DNA of 64,000 nt, from positions 24,462,870 through 24,526,869 of the forward strand of contig OZ038465.1 in NCBI GenBank assembly GCA_964036295.1, written 5' to 3'. Under the pieces are notes generated by a model. The model was not told the origin of the DNA and did no database searches. It saw nothing but the letters and a program-made list of their open reading frames with translations. The stretch comes from Plumapathes pennacea (Eukaryota > Cnidaria > Anthozoa > Antipatharia > Myriopathidae). How positions within the stretch are numbered: the stretch's first letter is position 1; every line of letters begins with the position of its first letter. Made by a program: the position numbers and the translations under genes. Of this stretch, positions 55,940 to 64,000 are shown in pieces.

Positions 55940-57775
55940 TCGATACGATACGATAATCTTTATTTAAACACGATAAGAGTTTAAGCATCAGCTTGTGGGG
56001 TCGTGTGTAAAAACAAATAGTAATAAGCTAATCAGTAACCTATATTTAAATTATTAACAACTAGTAAAAAGTAACATTCCTATAGTAAATATCTAAAAAT
56101 ACTAATAATAATAACAGCAATAACAATAGCGTGCTGGTATAATGTATAATTAATAATATCTAAAATGTTCATTAAAGTCTGGGATGGACTGGGCAGATAG
56201 GGCGTTAAAATCTATATTAAGAAGTGTTTTTGTTCTTTGGCCCTTTTCACATACGCTCTAGCAGATAGTGTTTCATTGCAGGGTAAGTGCGCTGAAAGTG
56301 CGTTCCAAACTATAGGGCCCCTATGGGCGATAGAGTTTTTCATGAAATAGGTATTGAACCGGGGCACCTTGAGTTTGTTGCTATTTCTGAAATTATAGTT
56401 ATTATTGGGTCTTTCTATAATGTGGGACATGCTGTTAGGTGCTAAATTATGATATAACTTGTACATTAATTTCACTAAACTAGTTTTATATATAAAAAAT
56501 AGGCTGTCCCATTTTGCCGTTCTCAGAAGGTCCACTGTAGGCATATCCCATGGGAGATTGAAAATAAGTTTGGCTGCTCTGTAGTGTAAGGATTCTAAAG
56601 AGTTGAAATTGTCCTTACAGGTGAAGCCACCACAGACGGGTATCGCGCACCTTACTGAGGGTAGAATTACTTTAAAATATAAATCTAAAAGCGTTTGTCT
56701 GGGCAGAAATCTGCTTCTTTTGATCATATTTAATTTACTGGCGAAGCTCTTTCTTACTTCGCCAATGTGACGGGACCAAGTAAGTTTGTCATCAATTGTG
56801 ACTGCGAGCAATCTGGAGTGTTTGACCCATCGTATTTCATGTGCCCCTAGTGTGAGTTTTTTGAATGGGCCAATGAAGGAGCCTCGGTAGAGTAGCATCG
56901 CTTCACATTTCACGGGGTGCGGGATCATGGAGTTCGAATTACACCAAGTATACAGCTCGTTGAGCGAATTGTTGAGTAGTTCAGTAACTTCGTCCACGGA
57001 GTTGCCAATACAATAGAGTGTTGTATCGTCCGCATACATAAAGACTGTCCCAGAGGTGACCGCCAGGGGCAAGTCGTTTGTATACAATAATAACAGGACG
57101 GAGCCCTGCGGTACACCGCAGGTCACTTCAGCATCTGACCTTTGTCCGTTTATGGTGGTGTACCGCTGTCTTTGCCCTAGGTAGTCTTTTAGCCACGATA
57201 GTAGACATCCGGTGATTCCAAAACAGTGTTCAAGTTTGCTTATAAGTCTGAGATGTGATACACTATCGAACGCTTTCTGGAAATCGAAGACTACGCCGAC
57301 AACTTTTTTGGAATCAAGGGCTTTTCTCCAGATCTGAGTTAAATTGACCAGTAATAGGTCTGTGGAGTGTCTCTTTCTGTATGCCCATTGATGTTCTGTG
57401 ACCAGCTGGTTGTCTGTGAAGACGTGTTGAACAATACTGTCTGTTACGCATGATTCAATGATTTTACTAGGTACACTTAAAATTGATAACGGTCGGTAGT
57501 TTCCACACTTTGTTTCATCCTCTTTCTTGAACACCGGGTTTACCCTCGCTGTTTTCCATGCACTATAGACGGTTCCACTGTTTATGCTGTGCGAGTACGG
57601 ATCTGTGAGTGGTGGTGCGATTGCCGGCCCAGCTAGTTTCAATAGCTTGGGCGATATTCCATCTGATGCAAGTTTTTTTCAATGTTACTATTATGTAAGC
57701 TTATTTCAGATGTCTTCTGGACTTTGTCTTTCTTTTGTTTGTCAGACAATGGCAGTGACGGGCAATTTATAGTCA
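55940..57775 (-). mobile_element. Non-LTR retrotransposon (LINE, CR1/Jockey-like), 5'-truncated
   Basis: The 3' end on the minus strand is a (TATCG)n tail following AATAAAGA (55940-55960). The 5' end is cut at about 57775, where an hp-family repeat begins. The reading upstream of the main frame (SDKQKKDKVQKTSEISLHN) joins it after a shift at an A-run (57677-57683). Confidence 0.8.
56212..57642 (-). CDS. LINE reverse transcriptase, 476 codons open
   Basis: The only long intact frame in the window. Blocks in order: CGNYRPLSILSVPSKIIE (RT fingers), VVGVVFDFQKAFDSVSH (first catalytic Asp), TCGVPQGSV, TVFMYADDTTLYCIGN (YADD active site), SRLLAVTIDDKLTWSRHI (thumb), and a C-terminal IVWNALSAHLPCNETLS. 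It copies LINE RNA into DNA at a target nick. The block after GVPQGSV reads LLLLYTNDLPL where relatives have an LGPLLF-type segment, so three or so residues appear deleted in frame next to the active site; activity is doubtful. No endonuclease domain is left, because the element is 5'-truncated. There is no authentic start here; the frame is simply open upstream of residue 1. Confidence 0.85.
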   Translation of the reverse strand: MKLAGPAIAPPLTDPYSHSINSGTVYSAWKTARVNPVFKKEDETKCGNYRPLSILSVPSKIIESCVTDSIVQHVFTDNQLVTEHQWAYRKRHSTDLLLVNLTQIWRKALDSKKVVGVVFDFQKAFDSVSHLRLISKLEHCFGITGCLLSWLKDYLGQRQRYTTINGQRSDAEVTCGVPQGSVLLLLYTNDLPLAVTSGTVFMYADDTTLYCIGNSVDEVTELLNNSLNELYTWCNSNSMIPHPVKCEAMLLYRGSFIGPFKKLTLGAHEIRWVKHSRLLAVTIDDKLTWSRHIGEVRKSFASKLNMIKRSRFLPRQTLLDLYFKVILPSVRCAIPVCGGFTCKDNFNSLESLHYRAAKLIFNLPWDMPTVDLLRTAKWDSLFFIYKTSLVKLMYKLYHNLAPNSMSHIIERPNNNYNFRNSNKLKVPRFNTYFMKNSIAHRGPIVWNALSAHLPCNETLSARAYVKRAKEQKHFLI

Positions 57776-58217
57776 GGGTTTTTCCAATAGTAGCAAAGAA
57801 TGTATTTCGTGTTGCCACAGAAAATTCGTTGGGACTAAATAATTAGCGGCGACAGAGTTATTTGCAATCCTGTAGCGGTAGCCATTAAATATAGTCGAAT
57901 CAATCAAACATTTGTTTACGGCTATGACGGTAACCTAAAGAACGCAAGCCAAAATTGTTCCCTAAAATCTAGTTTATCCGTTCGTGTTCCACAGAGCCAA
58001 ACGGCATTCAGTTTGGTTGGCATACAGCTAACTTTCTACGCAAGCATTAACGTACGATTCAATCGACTAGATCTCAAGTTATTTGCAAAGTCACCTCACG
58101 CCATCACAAATCACGTGGCAATGTGAGCCAATCACCGTGTGCTGATTCATAACCCAGAGGAAATTATGAACACACGGCCTGTGGTTTTAAGCTTGTCGGG
58201 GCCACGCCCCAACGAGC
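57776..58217 (-). mobile_element. hp-family element, partial copy (reverse)
   Basis: Reverse complement of the left part of hp copies: GAGCCAATCACCGTGTGCTG, CACGTGGCAATG, and the terminal hairpin GCTTGTCGGGGC-cac-GCCCCAACGAGC (58191-58217). Cut at 57776 by the LINE 5' end. Confidence 0.65.
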
Positions 58218-59892
58218 AAATATGTAATACCGCTGACCGCCCGCGGGCGCCCACGGACGTAATCGAATGATGTTTCTAGCCGGAGGGTCGCATGCAGGGT
58301 CTTTTTGGTCGCATTTTTACTAGTGATTAGTGAAGGTGTAGTTTTGTTTGAGTAGCGGAAAACTGAATAACGGACCACTTTAAAATGTGCGCAAAAGTAA
58401 GCTTTTGACAGGTCAAGCAAATGTGGTTACAGATGTGAGCTCAGCAAAGCGAGCCGGGTAAGGAAATTGCCGCTAATAGTGCAGCTTTAGCCGAAATAGC
58501 TGTGGTGTTTTTTTGAGTTCCACCAACGGATCCTGGCTTTAGTCCAATTAAACTTAAAAGTCGGAAAAGATGTGACAGCGTGACATTGCTATGTTGAAAT
58601 GATATGACAAAATAAAACTATGAACAGTTTTCTGTTCGTATTATATATTTATCAAGATTCTCTAAACAAACCGATTGTGAAAACCCACCAAAATTATACC
58701 AGAGAGGAAGACGAACTCCACTGATCAAAAACCGATATTCCAATCGTACATAGTTATTAACTTAACCCCGTGGGATTAGCGTGTCGTGCAACGATTGTCT
58801 TATGCTAATTAATGGTTACCCAAGACTTGCAACACTTTCCTCGTTTTCTGAGCCGCTGCTGCTTAAAAACACTGTAGTACCCAGAAACGTATCTGAGCTG
58901 ACAAAAGCAAGTTTGAAACCAATACAATAACCGAGAAAATCGACCTGACAAAAGATTTCTCACGAGTAACCACGAGTAACCACACCAATAAAAACAAATA
59001 CTCTGTTACTATTCAATCATAGCGGTTACTCGTGGTTACTCATGGTGTGAGCACAAATGATGTGTCTTGCGAAGCTTTTCAACCGACTAAGCGTTTAACT
59101 CTGTTCTTGCTCGGAATTTTGTGTATTAAAGTGAAATGTGGCCACCACACTTAATTCACGGGTAACCACAGAGGTCTCACGTTTCTCTGGTTCAGTCTCC
59201 TTGCTTTTTTCGGTGTAATTTGAAACTGGAGAAGGCGCACAATATCGCATAAAATCTTCGATCAGACTCCAATTGAAAAGGTTCAATGAAATCTACGTCT
59301 AATACGTTGCGTCCGCTTCACCCTTGTGCATCATTCAAACTGCGCAAAGTGACGGTTGGCCTTTGGACGTACATGTTTGATAATCATCAAATCAACCAAA
59401 CCGCGAACTCCTTATAAAGGGACCATATAATAATATGCGGTACCTGTTTTGTCTAATTTAGCAGAAAAATGTAAGTCTTCCCCGGCTGAATAGTATAGAT
59501 TACGAATAAACTGATACACGTAGTCTCAGACTGTAGCACTAAACGATATTCTTGTGGCAAAGTTAACGCTCTACATTTATTGCTAAACAGCAAGGAAAGC
59601 AGCAGTCTATATTATTGACATACGATATCGTATATGCAGGAATATTTCACTCATTCTTGCTTAAAGTACACAATTTGCCATTTTACGTGTCTTTTGCTAA
59701 TAATTCTGTTTGTGGGATCACTAGAGCCGAGGTTACTTCATCAAAATACTAACAGATACTTTTAATAGGATCAGTCAAAAAAAAGAGAAAAGGTTTGGTT
59801 TTTCCTACAAATTATTGGTCAAAACACCCCAAAACAGGCACTTTTTGAATGTCCGCGACGGAGTTTCCACTAAACATCTTCTTTGTGTGCCT
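58218..59892. other. Unassigned sequence with one hairpin
   Basis: No gene supported. A small palindromic region is listed separately. The 63-codon frame at 59095-59286 (minus) has a charged EKSKETEPEKRETSV stretch but no splice context. Confidence 0.35.
58960..59050. repeat. Inverted repeat with internal direct repeat
   Basis: CTCACGAGTAACCACGAGTA pairs with TTACTCGTGGTTACTCATGG across a loop of about 40 bases. Each arm contains the GAGTAACCAC unit twice. Confidence 0.75.
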
Positions 59893-60120
59893 ACAATCCT
59901 GGCCAAAAGTATGTGGGACACTCTTCTATTTTTCAACATTACTCTCTTTTAAATAATGAAAGCGACTCTTTTTCCGAAAGGTAACTTTCCCCCCTCCCCC
60001 CCATACAATGTTGCATAAAGGCAGTGCACTTTGAGCACACTCAGTCAACATTGTCAGGGGGGAAGGGAAGGAGCGGGAAGAGGGAAAGTGTCATAATTTT
60101 TACATTTTGGCCAGGATTGT
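59893..60120. mobile_element. Tc1/mariner-type MITE, copy 2
   Basis: Ends ACAATCCTGGCCAAAAGTAT and TTTGGCCAGGATTGT, with TA at the left side (59891-59893). Interior as in 39970-40210 and 61436-61688. Confidence 0.75.
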
Positions 60121-60489
60121 CTCTATAGCGCGAGTTAGTAAAAAATGCCATAACTTTTAAAAGATTTTATGTATTGCGGCCAAATTTGGATTGGTAAATT
60201 TTATAAACTTTGCGCATGTATTTTCGATATATTCACTGGGAAAAAATATTTTAGCACGAGTTTTCAGTGATATAAAGTGTTAATAGGGGTTAATTTAAGA
60301 AAATGTCATAAATTGGTGCGAGCATTAAGTAGCCAACTCTTAAAGCAAGTGTTATAACGAGCGTTTATTCAGAGAAGGCACCGACCGAAACATATTTTGA
60401 TTTTTTATCTGTGTAGATGTATTTTTTCTGAAAATTAAATGAAACCGGATACCTACAATAATATTACAACTACGAAGCATGCAACGCAC
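60121..60489. other. Unassigned sequence
   Basis: AT-rich; nothing recognised. Confidence 0.3.
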
Positions 60490-60597
60490 CTCCCCACTAC
60501 CAACGGGCTTGGTCAGATATTTAGCAGTGCACCTGTTACAATTCACCAATAATTCACAACACTGTTCACACTTGCGTTTATCATCATACTGATCACA
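60490..60597 (-). CDS. Cysteine-rich exon, function unknown
   Basis: On the minus strand the acceptor ATTTTCTTTCTCAG (60598 onward) opens a 108-base exon reading CDQYDDKRKCEQCCELLVNC, NRCTAKYLTKPVGSGE, to a GTGCGT donor (60484-60489). The Cys spacing C-x8-C-x2-CC-x6-C-x2-C over 24 residues is typical of a small secreted or extracellular module. Only this frame is open. It lies upstream, on the same strand, of the LRR exons and could be an early exon of that gene; its phase (0) does not directly test this. Confidence 0.45.
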
Positions 60598-60973
60598 CTG
60601 AGAAAGAAAATGACTCGCCTTCATGTGATGAACAAAATTTTACTTTACGTACTATTAAAAATGTACGATCGTGAACTACACGAATACAATGTTCGCACCG
60701 GTTCATCATTTCAACAGCTTATAAAAAAATAATATTTTGTTTTAGGTTATAACGATTCACCATTTTCAATTGTCTCAATTTTGGTAAATACTTTCACAAA
60801 GTAAATGATAATGGTCTATACGTGAACATCGTGATTGTTGAAGCTGTAGCAATCAATACAAAAACTAACAGTGTATAACTGTGTTCCTAACAGTGTATAA
60901 CTGTGAAGCAGCCCAAAACGGTGAACCGTGAGTGTGAATCGAGCGGTGATTCGTGTGTGCTGAACCATAAAAA

Positions 60974-61120
60974 CATACCTAAGACTACGGCCGCAAACAA
61001 CTCTAACCGCAGAAGACTTGGAAATTGCACAATCTAGCGCGATGTCGCGAAACGATCTATTTTCGTCGATTCGCAAGCAAATGGCCAGCCCTCTGCTCCA
61101 CGGAAATTGTTTCTTTTCCT
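60974..61120 (-). CDS. Possible exon with helix-turn-helix-like sequence
   Basis: Minus-strand reading from an acceptor ATTTACGTAG (about 61121): EKKQFPWSRGLAICLRIDEN, then RSFRDIALDCAISKSSAVRV, ending before a GTATGT donor (about 60973). The 'sfRdIAldcaISKSSavRvv' segment fits the recognition-helix pattern of HTH domains in Tc1/mariner-type transposases and similar DNA-binding proteins. The match is short, so either a transposon remnant or an unrelated exon is possible. Confidence 0.35.
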
Positions 61121-61435
61121 ACGTAAATCTCTGTTTTTCGTTAACTTTTGACGTCTGCGTATCGTAAAAGAAACGATTAATTGATTTGAGGGTTTAATCC
61201 TCAGTCTTTAATCGTAAAAATCGTTACATTTAATTGTGACCGTAACATTTTTAATTTTACCGCGTCACAATCATATTGCCCAGCATTCACTGAAATGTTC
61301 CAACTGTTTTTTATTAGCCAAGCTTTGTTCGAATATATACACAAGGTCATAAACAACAACTATTTCAAGTTCGGCATTAATACATAAAATCCTCTAGAAG
61401 TTATGGATTACTTTTATTAAACTCGCCTAATTCAG
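61121..61435. other. Unassigned sequence
   Basis: Nothing recognised. Confidence 0.3.
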
Positions 61436-61688
61436 ACAATCCTGGCCAAAAGTATGTGGGATACCCTGAAAAAATGTTATTTCTCAACATTACTCTCTTT
61501 TAAATAACGAAAGCGACTCTTTTTTCCGAAAGGTAACCCTCCCCCCTCCCCCCATACAATGTTGCATAAAGGGAGTGCCACTTTGAGCACATTCAGTCAA
61601 CGTCAGGGGGAAAGGGGGCGGGAAGAGGTAAAGTGTCATAATTTTTACATAAAAGGCTAAGTGTCCCACGACTTTTGGCCAGGATTGT
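61436..61688. mobile_element. Tc1/mariner-type MITE, copy 3
   Basis: Ends ACAATCCTGGCCAAAAGTAT and GACTTTTGGCCAGGATTGT, then TA at the right. It keeps ACTCTCTTTTAAATAACGAA and CATACAATGTTGCATAAAG of the family. Confidence 0.8.
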
Positions 61689-62599
61689 AGTTATCTTTTA
61701 AAATTTTACTTCTACTTTATTTTACTTGATAGTATATGAAACAAGCTTTCAGCAGAGACTTTACTTCTGGAGGTACGCTTAGTATAGTCTTAGTTATGCC
61801 TGAGAGAACAATGTCCGAATATTTTGGATAACCTTCGCTACCTTAAAGTAGGCTGATCGGATGAATGTTTAAACATGGTTGTTTGCACTTTTTGTGCATC
61901 GAATGTGCTCCTTGAGCATCGCCCAACCAAATGAAAAATAAAGAATATTGCGGTCTTGTATACAACCTGAGAAATTCCACAACTTAGAAGAGTACCGCAA
62001 GGTTATAGTTAAGAGCATAACCTCCGTTACCTAGATTTCTCAATGTCTTTATATTCAGTCTTTGTTACGTTTTACGCGCTAATAATTGTTTGGCCAAAGA
62101 CCAAAGTGGGGTAGAAAACAGCGATCGAGAAGTTAATATACGGTAGATAAGAGACACGAAAGTCTGGAAACATAACCTCTGTTACCGGTGTTACCAATAA
62201 TCTCCGTTACAACAAATCAAAATCTGTGTTAATATAAACAGTGGAGTAACACAAACCATTTGTAAAGTTGTGATAACGTTGCGCAAACTTTTTCCTGTGG
62301 ATTTCGCACCGTGTACAGCCTTTTCAGACCTCTTGTCTGCTTACGTGGTTGTGATTACGTGTAATCCCAGAGTTTTCTCCCAAAATCAAAGTGTTACGTG
62401 TTCTTTTGCTACGAAATTGATAACACAAGCCAGGTAAGCACGTTTACTTAGTACTCTGTCCTTCTTTTTAAAGACTGTAACCCAGTAGGTTCGAAAATTA
62501 ATCCCAATCAATGAACTTAACGATTCTGGTAAAGGAAGTTGCGTCGGTCGGTTAAAGTGTCAGTATGTCTGTGTGTACTTGTCAGTATGTTGGCGCCTT
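61689..62599. other. Unassigned sequence
   Basis: No gene or shared repeat recognised before the long repeat R begins. Confidence 0.35.
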
Positions 62600-64000
62600 A
62601 ACGGCCTTAAAGATATTTGCTTGACTTTACAGCGTCAGGAAGAAAATTGGCATGCATTATGAGCTCCATCGGGCCTAATATAGGTCCGAGGTGCGCCAGT
62701 ATAGCTGGCATTGCCTGGGATGTTGCACCTAAAGCTTTTACTCTCTGGTGGCGTTTGTGGAGGTATGACTCAAACCAGGCCAGCAGCTTCCCGTCGAAAC
62801 TATTGTTGTCGATCACCGCGACCAACTGCGTTACAACCGTCCCACCATAAAGCCGTGTTGACATTTATTGATCGCACTTAACACATGGTCTTTGGTCGAA
62901 TTAAACAGACAGCGTGTCACTGCTGTGGAGACCAGCGACAATAATGATATGCCAATAAACAGAACTTACGTCCCAATTGACATCCAACTTCTAACGGGAA
63001 AAAATCTATAGATATATCTAGAACAAAAAATCTAAGATGTAATAAAAGTATTAGGCAGATTATTCCACAGATTAATGGATTTAGGAAAAAAAGAAAATTT
63101 GAAATAATTATGTTTGTAACAGGTTACAGCGCGGTAGTTGTTCTGTTCAAACTGACGGGTACAGTACAGAGGTGGCAGATAGGTACAAGGTAGTTTTTGA
63201 AAGCTGTATCAATCAAACCGGTCCTATGTTTGAATAGAAGTATCAGGTCGCTGATTTTCCGGCTGGCTCAAAGAAAGGATCGGTGCTTTAATATGTTAAC
63301 TCGGTCGTTCACGTAACTTGAAATCCCCTATCCCATACTTTTGACCAAAATCCACTGAACTCCTTGTGTCTATAGAGCTCTGATAATTCCCAAGGTTTTG
63401 TAGGAATTTCGATAGATACGTACTATACTATACGTATTATTCTACATACCCTCTTCACACCGAAAACATCGACAAAAGTTGGCATGTTGCTGGTGCCTTG
63501 ATTTTTTTTCTATAACCTGGATTCTCTACATATTTAGTGATCAAGTGACTGACATGAAAGTAATATGTATCTACTGAAATCTCTCTGCTTAAATGTTTTC
63601 CCAAGTTTGCTGAACTTTAGGTCACGCTCATGATCTGCATCTTCAGTCACTAGTTTTTCTTGCTAACAATGTCTCACTGGTATGCACATGACGTCTGATA
63701 TTACAGATGGCGTTGTTTAGTCATTTCTGGAACACCTCACTGCTGAAGTTCAGTCCAAAAGGTAAACATGCCTATTGAAAGCTCACAAAAGAGGTTCACA
63801 ATCCTTGTCATATTGCTTGATTCTTCAGTTCCATCGCATATAACAAAACGTTTTACCAACATCAAGCTTAACTTTTAGGGGTCTGTGGTAGTTTGTAGTG
63901 TTCACGAAACAGCGCTTCACCGGTGCTTCAAAGCTATCAGACGGCTTTTGCCCGGCGGCCAAATCGAATCAAAATGATCAGAGCTGTCAGAACAAGGGGC
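62600..64000 (-). repeat. Long repeat R, copy 3 (runs off the window)
   Basis: High-similarity match, same orientation, to 31850-34040. It lacks the 300-base segment at 32315-32610 and the family E element at 33325-33817 of copy 1, so it gives the empty sites for both differences. Confidence 0.8.
62607..62880 (-). pseudogene. LINE RT fragment within repeat R copy 3
   Basis: Minus-strand reading NSFDGKLLAWFESYLHKRHQ, RVKALGATSQAMP, then LGPILGPMELIM and LPDAVKSSKYL. This corresponds to the RT palm region before YADD, with the GVPQGS block degraded. It is the counterpart of the relic near 31860-32110. Confidence 0.65.

Overview
The window is eukaryotic nuclear DNA and contains no bacterial-style gene. 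Evidence for this is split exons with GT/AG borders, non-LTR retrotransposons, a tRNA-derived SINE, many MITE-like elements, long dinucleotide runs and AT-rich non-coding sequence. The mix of a DUF3504/Crypton-type recombinase relic, a Penelope-like relic, CR1/Jockey-like LINEs and a leucine-rich-repeat (LRR) receptor-like gene suggests a cnidarian such as a coral or sea anemone. That assignment is inference. Perhaps 1-2% of the window is host coding sequence; most of the rest is nested mobile elements.

Host genes. On the minus strand, four small LRR exons (39798-39869, 30138-30209, 14031-14105, 6318-6401) lie in the same order and the same intron phase. A larger exon (5393-5652), ending in a Cys-rich receptor-like segment, follows them. 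They look like pieces of one receptor-type gene of at least 34 kb whose introns are filled with transposons. A Cys-rich minus-strand exon (60490-60597) and an HTH-like minus-strand exon (60974-61120) lie further upstream. On the plus strand, three consecutive in-frame exons (7253-7395, 7903-7987, 8060-8202) form the 3' part of an unrecognised gene next to a 15-bp minisatellite.

Mobile elements, left to right: a TIR element with GCAAAC-rich ends and a Penelope-like RT relic (1-1830); a Crypton/DUF3504 element ending in a giant hairpin (2850-4917); a Tc1/mariner MITE (4986-5253); a block of hairpin-ended repeats (10.4-13.3 kb); two pairs of ~1.1-kb repeats in inverted orientation (14.5-22.6 kb), one interrupted by a hairpin-ended element that itself carries a SINE; LINE relics (24.7-26.3 and 30.9-32.1 kb); further hairpin-ended, Harbinger-like and other TIR elements (33.3-39.5 kb); a 5.4-kb element with perfect 40-bp TIRs and inverted 68-bp satellite arrays (42038-47462); a 4.9-kb CACTA-like element that splits a hairpin element (50794-55709); a LINE with a 476-codon open frame (56212-57642); and Tc1-like MITEs plus a LINE-derived long repeat in the last 5 kb.

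The most notable pattern is one architecture shared by at least five repeat families of different sequence. Each has a long near-perfect hairpin at one end, a CCAAT box near the other end, and an end sequence resembling the hairpin arm. One member (2850-4917) encodes a degraded Crypton-type tyrosine recombinase, and two 1.1-kb repeats share its ends without the gene. This suggests an autonomous/non-autonomous relationship for foldback-ended tyrosine-recombinase elements.
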